Positions 1 through 5,471 of a stretch of 10,946 nucleotides of DNA are shown here, piece by piece. The stretch is taken from the NCBI GenBank assembly GCA_024653645.1, contig JANLHK010000025.1, positions 1 through 10,946 of the forward strand, given 5' to 3'. The notes below the pieces were generated by a model. That model saw only the letters and a list, made by a program, of their open reading frames with translations. It was not told the DNA's origin and did no database searches. Position numbers and translations under genes: made by a program. Source of the DNA: Candidatus Roizmanbacteria bacterium (GTDB lineage: Bacteria > Patescibacteriota > Microgenomatia > UBA1406). Numbering within the stretch: the first letter of the stretch is position 1; every line of letters starts with the position of its first letter.

Positions 1-41
1 CCAATCAGCTCTGATGTAAAGGTTACCGTCTGCGTTTGCAT
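1..41 (-). CDS. N-terminal fragment of an unidentified protein, leaving the window
   Basis: An ATG on the minus strand (complement of 39-41) opens a frame that stays open to the window edge. The 13 complete codons read MQTQTVTFTSELI. A perfect TATAAT (complement of 48-53) lies exactly 6 nt upstream of this ATG, the same geometry seen for the PaaX-family gene at 2937, so the start is supported by promoter position rather than by a ribosome binding site. The fragment is too short to assign a family or function. It would be transcribed divergently from comEA, with an 85-bp shared intergenic region. Calling it a gene is inference from the promoter and the open frame, and chance cannot be excluded over so few codons. 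Confidence 0.35.
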   Translation of the reverse strand, partial: MQTQTVTFTSELI

Positions 42-47
42 GAGAAC

Positions 48-53
48 ATTATA
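48..53 (-). promoter_or_regulatory. -10 box for the minus-strand gene at 1-41
   Basis: On the minus strand this is a perfect TATAAT, 6 nt before the ATG at 41. No good -35 hexamer lies 16-18 bp upstream (ATAGAC at 17 bp). The spacing would put the transcription start at or next to the start codon. Confidence 0.4.
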
Positions 54-82
54 GATAGTTTACAAATGTAGTCTATAGTCTG

Positions 83-120
83 TTGTCCACAGTGCAATAA
101 AAACCCATGATGCTTATACC
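83..120 (+). promoter_or_regulatory. possible weak promoter region of comEA
   Basis: Two alternatives are visible and neither is strong. TATACC (115-120) ends 6 nt before the comEA ATG, matching the leaderless geometry of other genes here, but its -35 is poor (GTGCAA, 92-97). Alternatively TTGTCC (83-88) and CATGAT (106-111) are spaced 17 bp apart. No Shine-Dalgarno sequence precedes the ATG. Confidence 0.3.
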
Positions 121-126
121 AAGTAT

Positions 127-669
127 ATGCCCATAAAACATATCATCGTCATCAGCTCTGCAGTCATCGCCTGTGTATCGCTCTTCCTGACACTTAAGCA
201 ACCAGCAAAAAATACCAACGAACCAATAACGATAGTACCTGCTGCCAAGACAACAGCAGCTGAACTGATCATAGATATTGAAGGAGCGGTTACGAGGCCC
301 GGCGTCTATGCCCTGCCCTCAAAAAGCCGTGTCGTTGATGGGCTTATTGCAGCCGGCGGCTTAACTCAAGAGGCTGATCGGTACGTAATCGCCAAACAGC
401 TCAATTTAGCAAAACAGCTCACTCATGAGGAGAAAATCTACATTCCCTATTTGGCTGAACACACCAGCGGTAATGCCTCTGAAATCCCGGCTCCCATATC
501 GATTAACAGCGCCAGTCTCACACAGTTGGAATTACTACCTCACGTGGGAACCATCACGGCAGAAAAAATTGTGCGTAACCGCCCCTTCACCGACCTCACT
601 GATTTAGTCAGCAAGCGTATTATTTCCCACAATGAACTGTTGGCGATACAGTCTCTGATTACCCTATGA
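127..669 (+). CDS. comEA: ComEA-like competence DNA-binding protein
   Basis: A 180-aa membrane-anchored protein expected to bind incoming double-stranded DNA outside the cytoplasmic membrane and pass it to the ComEC channel. Residues 5-23 form a hydrophobic N-terminal anchor. Residues about 46-107 match an SLBB-type domain (IDIEGAVTRPGVYALP). Residues about 125-178 are the helix-hairpin-helix DNA-binding module (INSASLTQLELLPHVGTITA). This is the usual ComEA order and about the usual length. The second hairpin (KRIISHNELLAI) has lost the common GIG signature, so DNA contact may rest mainly on the first. The stop codon overlaps the next gene's start as ATGA (666-669), so translation is probably coupled to the ComEC channel gene. 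No ribosome binding site is visible; the start was chosen because it sits just before the membrane anchor and just after a possible -10 box. Family assignment is secure; a role in natural transformation is inferred from the family. Confidence 0.9.
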   Translation: MPIKHIIVISSAVIACVSLFLTLKQPAKNTNEPITIVPAAKTTAAELIIDIEGAVTRPGVYALPSKSRVVDGLIAAGGLTQEADRYVIAKQLNLAKQLTHEEKIYIPYLAEHTSGNASEIPAPISINSASLTQLELLPHVGTITAEKIVRNRPFTDLTDLVSKRIISHNELLAIQSLITL

Positions 670-1454
670 ATCCTGGAGATATACTCGTACGCGTACTTCC
701 TGGTGACCACGGATCCATTGCCGCTGCATTGGTATGGGGTCAGAAACAGTACTTAACGCCCGAATTATATACGCTCTGTAAACAAGCCGGTGTGCTGCAT
801 CTGGCGGTCCTGTCGGGCCAGAATATTACCTTAGTGTCAGAATGCTTGCGAGCGCTCTGCTCATCAGTATCATCAAAAATTACGTCAGTATTAACCATAC
901 TCATTGGCCTGCTGTATCTTCTGCTGCTTCCCCATGATCCGCCTATCATACGTGCCGTTATTATGGGAAGCCTCACGAGCCTTAGTATACTGCTGGGCCG
1001 TCGGGCTATTGCTCTGTATCTGCTGCTGGTATCAGGTGTTATTATGATTACTATTAATTCCTCCTGGATTTCCGATCTTTCGTTTCTGCTTTCAATCAGC
1101 GCAACCGGAGGAATTATTCTTCTGTATCCCTGGTTTAAGGTAAAACACAAGGGTCATGTCCGCTACTATGTCCACTCAACCCTTGCCACCACCATCAGTG
1201 CCCAGGTAGGGATAGTCCCTATCACTTTTTTAGTATTTCGTGAGTATGCTCCCCTATCAATTCTCAGCAACATCCTCCTCATATGGCTTATTGAACCCAT
1301 CATGATGCTGGGCATCCTTAGTACTCTTCTGGAATACCTCCTGCCAGGAGGAGGAACGCTCATTATTCCCCCTTTGCACGGATTGACTACCCTGTTCTTG
1401 TGGCTGTTGTCTCAGAGTGCCCACCTGTCCAAGAACGTCATACTGCAATGGTAA
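666..1454 (+). CDS. comEC: ComEC/Rec2 membrane channel domain (competence domain only)
   Basis: A 262-aa polytopic membrane protein matching the ComEC 'competence' domain, the channel that carries single-stranded DNA across the cytoplasmic membrane. Recognisable ComEC blocks are HLAVLSGQNI (residues 45-54), PPIIRAVIMGSL (92-103), the WISDLSFLLSISATGGI block (about 134-150) and the stretch from AQVGIVPITFL to LIEP (about 179-211). Several hydrophobic helices follow one another from residue 70 to the end. Canonical ComEC is roughly 700-800 aa, with an N-terminal OB-like DUF4131 domain and a C-terminal metallo-beta-lactamase domain. Here the OB-like part is absent and the beta-lactamase part is a separate gene immediately downstream, in another frame, with a 7-bp overlap. 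It begins inside the comEA stop (ATGA). Split ComEC is plausible as a real genome arrangement rather than a sequencing error because the downstream ORF has its own start and membrane anchor. Confidence 0.88.
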   Translation: MNPGDILVRVLPGDHGSIAAALVWGQKQYLTPELYTLCKQAGVLHLAVLSGQNITLVSECLRALCSSVSSKITSVLTILIGLLYLLLLPHDPPIIRAVIMGSLTSLSILLGRRAIALYLLLVSGVIMITINSSWISDLSFLLSISATGGIILLYPWFKVKHKGHVRYYVHSTLATTISAQVGIVPITFLVFREYAPLSILSNILLIWLIEPIMMLGILSTLLEYLLPGGGTLIIPPLHGLTTLFLWLLSQSAHLSKNVILQW

Positions 1455-2188
1455 GGCGCTATGTAATTATTATCGCCATCGGATGCTCTCTATTCTGTGT
1501 AACTCTTGTGACGAACGTGTCCCGAAACAAACCCCGCATCGTGTTTTGCAATGTGGGTCAGGGTGATGGCATCTATATCCGTACTCCCAGCGGCTCAGAC
1601 ATGATCATTGATACCGGACCCAATCAGCGTATGGCTGATTGCCTTGCCCGTCACATGCCTTTTTTTGATACTGATATCGAAGTAGGCATCATTACTCATC
1701 ATGATCATGACCATGATGGCGGATTGCCTGTTGTGCAACAGCGGTATCACCTAAAAAAAATCCTGGATAATACGTCACTCACTACCGGCGACCGGATGGT
1801 AACCAAAGATTTGACCGTAACAGTCCTGTATCCTGATCGTCTGGTGAAAACCAATACGAGTAATAATAACGGCGTTATACTGCTGTTACAGTCAAAACAG
1901 ACTAATGCTCTATTTTTGGCTGACGTTGATGTTTCGTTCAGTGAGCCCGCTCTGACCGCACACGGCCCTCTTCCTACGATTCATATACTGAAAGTGAGTC
2001 ACCATGGGTCACAGTATGGAACCAGTACGTCTCTGCTGCAGTACCTGATGCCAACGAGGGCGGTTATTAGCGCTGGCAGTACTAATCGGTATGGTCACCC
2101 TCATCCGGACATACTGAAAAAGCTAACTCAGTTGGGTATTACCGTGATAGAAATATCTAAAACCGGAGATTATGAATATATACTTTAG
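1448..2188 (+). CDS. comEC: ComEC C-terminal metallo-beta-lactamase domain as a separate membrane-anchored protein
   Basis: A 246-aa protein equal to the extracytoplasmic hydrolase part of ComEC, thought to process the non-transported strand of incoming DNA. The metal-binding and fold motifs are intact: VGQGDG (36-41), DTG (55-57), THHDHDHDGG (83-92, fitting the family's S/T-H-x-D-x-D-H-x-G-G), FLADVD (146-151), KVSHHGS (172-178) and NRYGHPHPDIL (203-213). The ATG at 1448 is preferred over an upstream in-frame ATG at 1400 because it gives MVRR followed at once by a hydrophobic helix (about 5-22) and overlaps the preceding gene by only 7 bp. A positive N-terminus before the helix predicts that the catalytic domain faces outward, as in full-length ComEC. 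The stop overlaps the convergent PaaX-family gene by 4 bp. Hydrolase activity is inferred from the intact motifs. Confidence 0.88.
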   Translation: MVRRYVIIIAIGCSLFCVTLVTNVSRNKPRIVFCNVGQGDGIYIRTPSGSDMIIDTGPNQRMADCLARHMPFFDTDIEVGIITHHDHDHDGGLPVVQQRYHLKKILDNTSLTTGDRMVTKDLTVTVLYPDRLVKTNTSNNNGVILLLQSKQTNALFLADVDVSFSEPALTAHGPLPTIHILKVSHHGSQYGTSTSLLQYLMPTRAVISAGSTNRYGHPHPDILKKLTQLGITVIEISKTGDYEYIL

Positions 2189-2937
2189 GATAAGAGGATA
2201 GATCGCATCTCGGAAAAAATATCGAACGCATCTTTACCAATCCACTTTTCACCCACCAATTCTTTCGGTAAGCCCGGATCTGTTTTGAGTACCTCAATGT
2301 AGCTATTAACCACCTTGGCGAGCTTGGCCTCTTTCGAGAGATCCTCCCGTGACAACAACTCATGCCATGTCTTAAACACCTTCTTATACGCTTCCTGCAG
2401 TTTTTGTATATTCCATACTTTTTCAACCAGTATTGACGGATCGCCCAACGTCGGAGTTCCCTCAAACATCTGAATATAATTCTCCCAGGGCGTACCTTCT
2501 ACTAATTTCTTCATGGCCTCGGCCACCGGATGAGGGGTGAGCCAAAATGACCGATGCCAGGGTCCTAATCCCCACCCGCTTATCTCACGTCGCAGACTGT
2601 CACGTAAGCTCCGCTTATCTTCAGGAATCTCATACGAGATGATACGGTATTTTCCATCCCAGCTGAACATCATAAACCGTACAAACGGAAATGATAAAGC
2701 GAGCTCACCCATGCCCCGATCCGTAATCTGATACACGCCTTCTTCCTCACGGCGAATCACGCCATCAGTCAGCATTTGGCGCAGCGTTCCGCGGGTACGG
2801 GGTGATTCAGTGGACAGTAAAAAAACGGCTTTAATCGTGGGATTAAACAGATTATGACTCTTCTCACGATTCAGTAAAAGCAGTGCTAGGAGGATGCGTG
2901 TACGTCGTTCCTTTACTGACGGAGTACTTTCAGACAT
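2185..2937 (-). CDS. PaaX-family transcriptional regulator with Cas2-like middle domain
   Basis: A 250-aa protein with the three-part PaaX layout. An N-terminal winged helix (about 10-80) ends in GVYQITDRGMGELA, a typical wing strand and following helix. A Cas2-like ferredoxin-fold segment lies at about 93-160 (KYRIISYEIPEDKRSLRDSL, then RSFWLTPHP). The C-terminal domain (about 170-247) has a DP-LP-EL-x-W-x-G-A-F pattern (DPGLPKELVGEKW, then GKDAFDIF) like the PaaX C-terminus. Classical PaaX represses phenylacetate catabolism, but no such genes are near, so the target is unknown and the phenylacetate name should not be transferred. It is transcribed from a leaderless-type promoter at 2944-2971 and its upstream region carries repeats that could be its own operator. 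It converges on the comEC hydrolase gene (4-bp tail overlap). A lone Cas2 is ruled out by length and flanking domains. Confidence 0.85.
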   Translation of the reverse strand: MSESTPSVKERRTRILLALLLLNREKSHNLFNPTIKAVFLLSTESPRTRGTLRQMLTDGVIRREEEGVYQITDRGMGELALSFPFVRFMMFSWDGKYRIISYEIPEDKRSLRDSLRREISGWGLGPWHRSFWLTPHPVAEAMKKLVEGTPWENYIQMFEGTPTLGDPSILVEKVWNIQKLQEAYKKVFKTWHELLSREDLSKEAKLAKVVNSYIEVLKTDPGLPKELVGEKWIGKDAFDIFSEMRSILLS

Positions 2938-2938
2938 A

Positions 2939-3000
2939 TGTCAAATATATCAAACGTGTAATTTATGTCAAGAGCATTCTACTGACAAGCGATTGACAAG
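2939..3000. promoter_or_regulatory. repeat cluster between divergent genes, candidate operator
   Basis: Four copies of one hexamer family lie within 62 bp: TGTCAA at 2939-2944 and 2966-2971 (27 bp apart), and TGACAAG at 2983-2989 and 2994-3000 (11 bp apart, about one helical turn). The first pair is inverted relative to the second. The copies overlap the -35 and start region of the PaaX-family gene and the -35 (TTGACA) of the divergent gene. Part of the similarity is explained by the -35 consensus itself. Binding by the adjacent regulator is inference. Confidence 0.4.
2944..2971 (-). promoter_or_regulatory. promoter of the PaaX-family gene, leaderless type
   Basis: On the minus strand: perfect -35 TTGACA (complement of 2966-2971), 16-bp spacer, -10 TATATT (complement of 2944-2949), then 6 nt to the ATG. 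Transcription should begin at or next to the start codon. No Shine-Dalgarno sequence fits in that space. Confidence 0.7.
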
Positions 3001-3020
3001 TTGGTCCATCATTATATACA
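2993..3020 (+). promoter_or_regulatory. promoter of the surface-protein gene at 3032
   Basis: Perfect -35 TTGACA (2993-2998), 16-bp spacer, -10 TATACA (3015-3020), then 11 nt to the ATG at 3032. The leader would be about 5 nt at most, so near-leaderless. This promoter also argues for 3032 as the start rather than the in-frame ATG at 2894, which lies upstream of it. Confidence 0.65.
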
Positions 3021-3031
3021 GTGAATATACT

Positions 3032-3979
3032 ATGCAACGCTCCCATGGTGTATTAACCGTATTACTTATTACCAGCTTTTTAATGGCCTCCTCTATCCCG
3101 TTGCCACCGAAAGCACAACCATCTCAATCAGTATTAAGTGAAAAAACCGTCAATGCATCGGCGAGCATCGGTACCTTGCAGGCATATTCTCTGTTTGGCT
3201 ACACCTCATCCTATGCCAGTGTGCGACTTGAGGGGGTGAAATTGTACCAGGAGACTCAAGCGAGGGGCAATGACGGGTATTTCGAATTCACTAACTTTCT
3301 CGCTCCCTCAGATATCAAGGAATTTTGCCTTACCTCAATAGATACTGAGGGTATGTCTTCACCCTCAGTGTGCGTACCGGTACCCAGTCAGCGTACCGGA
3401 GCCATGGGTCCCTACCTACTACCCCCCTCAATACGATTATCAACCGGGAATACCAATATTGACACGGCTGTCACGGTTTCAGGTAAAACTATCCCCAACA
3501 CTTCAGTGACCCTGGAGATCTTTCAAGCAAACCCCACCTCATTGTCACTGATTAAAAGCGCAAACGCTCAAAAAAGAAATCCCCTCCTCACTCGTTCTGC
3601 AAAAAGTACCAGTGATGGCACCTATACCTATCGGTATCAAAACTCTCAAGAAGCTCACGTTCGTATATTTAGCAGGAGTTATTATCAAGGAATCAGCACC
3701 CCTAAGAGCAATACGCTCAGTTTGGATATTATAGGCTTTATTACCGCCCTCCTCATCGCTCTATTCAATTTTTTCTCACAATTACTGAACCCAACCACCC
3801 TGTTGCTACTGGAGGCAGCCATCGTTGGTTATCTGCTCTACCGACGATTTTTCATATATCATCATATTAAAACAACCAAAGCATTACTGAAAATTGAGCG
3901 AGAGTTAATGGTGTACCCCAGCCGTCCTCTCCTCACGTTCCGCAATTTTACCCCTATTGCTACTCAAATTGAACCGTAA
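3032..3979 (+). CDS. secreted/membrane protein with Ig-like or carboxypeptidase-regulatory-like domain
   Basis: A 315-aa protein of unknown specific function. Residues 1-25 look like a signal peptide or membrane anchor (GVLTVLLITSFLMASSIPL). Residues about 46-92 resemble a beta-sandwich repeat (FGYTSSYASVRLEGV, then DGYFEF), the pattern seen in carboxypeptidase-regulatory or Cna-B-like domains. A second Ig-like segment covers about 130-225 (VTVSGKTIPNTSVTLEIF, then SDGTYTYRY). Two hydrophobic helices follow at about 229-252 and 254-276, then a basic, probably cytoplasmic tail. The topology suggests an extracellular beta-rich region held at the membrane. The ATG at 3032 was chosen because it directly precedes the signal sequence and follows a good promoter; the open frame to 2894 overlaps the regulator gene. 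The gene is divergent from the regulator, which may control it, and convergent with another Ig-like protein (20-bp overlap). A role at the cell surface is inference. Confidence 0.75.
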   Translation: MQRSHGVLTVLLITSFLMASSIPLPPKAQPSQSVLSEKTVNASASIGTLQAYSLFGYTSSYASVRLEGVKLYQETQARGNDGYFEFTNFLAPSDIKEFCLTSIDTEGMSSPSVCVPVPSQRTGAMGPYLLPPSIRLSTGNTNIDTAVTVSGKTIPNTSVTLEIFQANPTSLSLIKSANAQKRNPLLTRSAKSTSDGTYTYRYQNSQEAHVRIFSRSYYQGISTPKSNTLSLDIIGFITALLIALFNFFSQLLNPTTLLLLEAAIVGYLLYRRFFIYHHIKTTKALLKIERELMVYPSRPLLTFRNFTPIATQIEP

Positions 3980-4358
3980 CCGGTTCCCCAATAGCACTGC
4001 CTGCGACGCTGGCCGTTATTTCATAGCTCCCTATTGCAGTGGTGTATAAATCATAAACCGCACGTCCGTATAGGTCTGTTTTGGTTTGAATCCCTTCATA
4101 CGGTATACTAGGCTTAGTAGTAACCATAACATCCTGATTACTGACTCCTCTCCCTTGTTTATCCAGCACTATAACGCTGAGGCGGATTCTATCCTTTCCA
4201 TCAGCCCGAGCCTTGAACGGACTGACAAATAAATATGAGTTCTCTTGTGACACTAACGAAGATGAGCTTGAGGTGGCTCTACTGCCTACGATAAAACGCA
4301 CGTTAGCGCTAATACTTAGTAATAACAGCAATCCTCCCAGTAATAACCATGCTTTCAT
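3960..4358 (-). CDS. membrane-anchored Ig-like (invasin/Big_1-type) protein
   Basis: A 132-aa protein. Residues 1-23 are a hydrophobic anchor or signal segment (MKAWLLLGGLLLLLSISANV), then a Ser-rich linker (27-36), then one Ig-like fold at about 42-132. The fold carries the Big_1/intimin pattern: ADGKDRIRLSVIVLDKQGRG (52-71) and TDLYGRAVYDLYTTAIGSYE (94-113). Such single domains usually occur outside the cell in adhesins or wall-associated proteins. The frame is open to an ATG at 4421 (153 aa) and has another at 4376. The start at 4358 is preferred because it begins the signal sequence cleanly and lies 7 nt after a TATACT -10 box, in line with other starts here. Its 3' end overlaps the convergent gene by 20 bp. 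A role is not known; proximity suggests it belongs with the other surface proteins in this window. Confidence 0.75.
   Translation of the reverse strand: MKAWLLLGGLLLLLSISANVRFIVGSRATSSSSSLVSQENSYLFVSPFKARADGKDRIRLSVIVLDKQGRGVSNQDVMVTTKPSIPYEGIQTKTDLYGRAVYDLYTTAIGSYEITASVAGSAIGEPVTVQFE
3971..3986. terminator. hairpin at the convergent gene junction, possible weak terminator
   Basis: GAACCG-TAAC-CGGTTC forms a 6-bp stem with a 4-nt loop. The loop contains the TAA stop of the plus-strand gene, and the whole element lies within the coding 3' end of the minus-strand gene. On neither strand is it followed by a clear U-tract (AATTTG on the minus strand is the closest), so termination is uncertain. 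Confidence 0.3.
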
Positions 4359-4365
4359 ACTATTG

Positions 4366-4393
4366 AGTATAACCATTTCATGCACAAATACAA
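4366..4393 (-). promoter_or_regulatory. promoter of the Ig-like gene, leaderless type
   Basis: On the minus strand: -35 TTGTAT (complement of 4388-4393), 16-bp spacer, -10 TATACT (complement of 4366-4371), 7 nt to the ATG at 4358. The element lies inside the longer version of the reading frame, supporting the shorter start. Confidence 0.55.
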
Positions 4394-4443
4394 GATAAAC
4401 AAAAAAAAGGCTACATAACAACCCAGAGCAATATAAGACTACT

Positions 4444-4470
4444 TTAGCAGACTCATATATTATCTGCTAA
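4444..4470. repeat. inverted repeat, 8-bp arms
   Basis: TTAGCAGA (4444-4451) and TCTGCTAA (4463-4470) are perfect reverse complements around an 11-nt AT-rich loop. There is no following T-run, so it is not an obvious terminator. It lies about 85 bp upstream of the Ig-like gene's start and could be an operator or an RNA hairpin. Confidence 0.45.
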
Positions 4471-4585
4471 TTCACTCCTCAAAGTAACGTGTCCAAATTC
4501 TCTCTTTTATTTTTTAATAACAGAATAATCAGTCTTACTGTTGGCAAGCTAGTATGGTACGGTATTTCACTTAAACGAAAACGCC

Positions 4586-4629
4586 ACCCTCTCTATCCTG
4601 CCCATTAGTAAGGCAATTCTATAGAGGGT
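4586..4629. repeat. inverted repeat, 7-bp arms
   Basis: ACCCTCT (4586-4592) and AGAGGGT (4623-4629) are perfect reverse complements 30 nt apart, with GCC/GGC (4600-4602, 4612-4614) able to pair inside. It could form a structured RNA stem or be chance. There is no T-run after it. Confidence 0.3.
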
Positions 4630-4801
4630 ATTACCTACTATAAGACTTATCATTATGGGATAGTATTGCGAAACACTGCCTACCATAGAGCCTAAAAATA
4701 TTGCGGATATATGTATAAATACGTGTAAATAGAATTATAAGATTACTTTTGTATCAGTTAAATACTATTACAGACTATATCAATCTAGATTGAAATACCT
4801 C

Positions 4802-4830
4802 TTGACATCCAGCGTATATATATAAATAAT
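4802..4830 (+). promoter_or_regulatory. promoter of the core-binding-domain/fibre operon
   Basis: Perfect -35 TTGACA (4802-4807), 17-bp spacer, -10 AATAAT (4825-4830), then 9 nt to the ATG at 4840. Again no Shine-Dalgarno sequence and only a few leader bases are possible. This is the only good promoter seen before the giant gene, so it probably drives all three downstream ORFs. Confidence 0.6.
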
Positions 4831-4839
4831 GATAGTTAC

Positions 4840-5322
4840 ATGGATAACCAGCATAATCAGTATAATTTTGAGCTCGAATTTAAATCCTATCTGCAAAAGA
4901 AAGGTTATGGCTCTGCGACCGTGAAAAACTATTCGTTGGACCTTCGCTCTTTCCTGCTGTGGATTGGTGGGATCAAGCACGAAGTTCCAACCGTTGGGCT
5001 GCTGCAACAATCCCTAACCCATGATGGCATAACTCAATATCAGCTTGCGTTAGTTAATAAACACACACGACCAGCGACCATAGACCGTCATATGGCCTCA
5101 GTACGATCCTTCGCTCTGTACGCTCAACATCGAGGTTGGATAGCGGAGGTACCCCAGGTTCAGGTTAATGAGCCACGAGTTCAAAAAATGAACAAACAAT
5201 ACTTCCTGGAGCAGTTTCAGCGATCTCTCGAAAAGGAAAAAGTAGCTACTGCAACAGTCCACAGCTATATGGCCGACGTCAAAGAATATCTAACCATTAT
5301 CAGTTCACCATCACACCAATGA
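4840..5322 (+). CDS. tyrosine-recombinase-type core-binding (SAM-like) domain protein without catalytic domain
   Basis: A 160-aa protein. Residues about 9-103 match the N-terminal core-binding fold of XerC/XerD-type integrases: helices at FKSYLQKKGYGSATVKNYSL, LRSFLLWI, ITQYQLALV, then ATIDRHMASVRSFALYAQHR and GWIAE. A second copy starts at about 119 (YFLEQFQRSLEKEKVATATV, HSYMADVKEYL) but stops after its first two helices. There is no catalytic domain and no Arg-His-x-x-Arg-Tyr set, so it cannot recombine DNA. It could be a DNA-binding remnant or a domesticated scaffold. It starts at a leaderless-type promoter, and its stop overlaps the next ATG as ATGA (5319-5322). The giant surface gene that follows begins with what resembles the missing half of the second domain, in the same frame number. 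This suggests common ancestry or a joint function; that link is inference. Confidence 0.7.
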   Translation: MDNQHNQYNFELEFKSYLQKKGYGSATVKNYSLDLRSFLLWIGGIKHEVPTVGLLQQSLTHDGITQYQLALVNKHTRPATIDRHMASVRSFALYAQHRGWIAEVPQVQVNEPRVQKMNKQYFLEQFQRSLEKEKVATATVHSYMADVKEYLTIISSPSHQ

Positions 5323-5471
5323 AACAGTTGATGTACAGGGCTTTTAGCTTAACACAACGGGCTATGTCCTACATAAACCCAGCTCGCGAAGGTAATGCCT
5401 ACCAGCGATTGACGCTCAAAAAAGGCATTTCGTTCTCAATTCCCTTGAGGATCAGAAAAATATATGCGTGA
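5319..5471 (+). CDS. 50-aa overlapping ORF bridging the core-binding protein and the giant surface gene
   Basis: A 50-codon ORF starting MKQLMYRAFSLTQRAMSYIN and ending IPLRIRKIYA. It is basic and has no recognised family. Support is positional: its ATG overlaps the upstream stop (ATGA), and its end overlaps the start of the giant ORF by 8 bp, so the three ORFs tile without a gap, as expected for coupled translation. Against it, 50 open codons are not rare by chance, the frame is also open upstream of the ATG, and nothing in the protein is diagnostic. It could instead be the middle of a once-continuous protein that now needs frame changes at both ends. The frame of the flanking genes has six stops over this stretch (5320-5448), so a single base error does not explain the break. 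Confidence 0.4.
   Translation: MKQLMYRAFSLTQRAMSYINPAREGNAYQRLTLKKGISFSIPLRIRKIYA

Larger units (their letters stand above)
4422..4801. other. AT-rich intergenic region without a recognisable gene
   Basis: About 380 bp with no ORF that looks coding, no tRNA-like or rRNA-like structure that I can see and no CRISPR-type repeats. It contains two inverted repeats (listed separately). A short word recurs three times in the same orientation: ATAAGACT at 4433 and 4640 and ATAAGATT at 4737, the first and third continuing as ACTTT. It separates two divergently transcribed surface-related units, so it may hold regulation or a small RNA, but I see no promoter-terminator pair to support an RNA gene. Confidence 0.5.

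Noticed and set aside
83..91. DnaA-box-like TTGTCCACA
   Set aside because: A single copy with one mismatch from the consensus and no cluster or origin context; most likely chance.
1400..1447. Upstream start for the ComEC hydrolase protein
   Set aside because: The extra 16 residues match the antiparallel frame of the channel gene end only and displace the membrane anchor from the N-terminus; ATG 1448 gives a compact operon overlap.
740..1448. Minus-strand ORFs within the ComEC channel gene
   Set aside because: Arg/Ser-rich shadows of a strongly supported membrane-protein gene.
2470..2670. Cas2 / CRISPR adaptation gene
   Set aside because: The Cas2-like segment is the middle domain of a PaaX-type protein with winged helix and PaaX C-terminus; no CRISPR repeats or other cas genes are present.
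2894..3031. Upstream extension of the surface protein to ATG 2894
   Set aside because: It would overlap the regulator gene head-on, include the promoter, and place 46 non-hydrophobic residues before a clean signal sequence.
4780..5010. 76-aa minus-strand ORF across the operon promoter
   Set aside because: It overlaps the promoter and the start of the core-binding gene, and its product has no recognisable domain beyond chance hydrophobic residues from AT-rich DNA.
4840..5322. Functional integrase or mobile-element boundary
   Set aside because: No catalytic domain, no attachment-site repeats, no tRNA and no other mobile genes; only core-binding sequence is present.
5320..5448. UGA recoded to glycine (as in Gracilibacteria/SR1), joining the core-binding protein to the giant gene
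   Set aside because: The intervening frame also contains TAA stops (5350, 5374), and the long genes contain no in-frame TGA.
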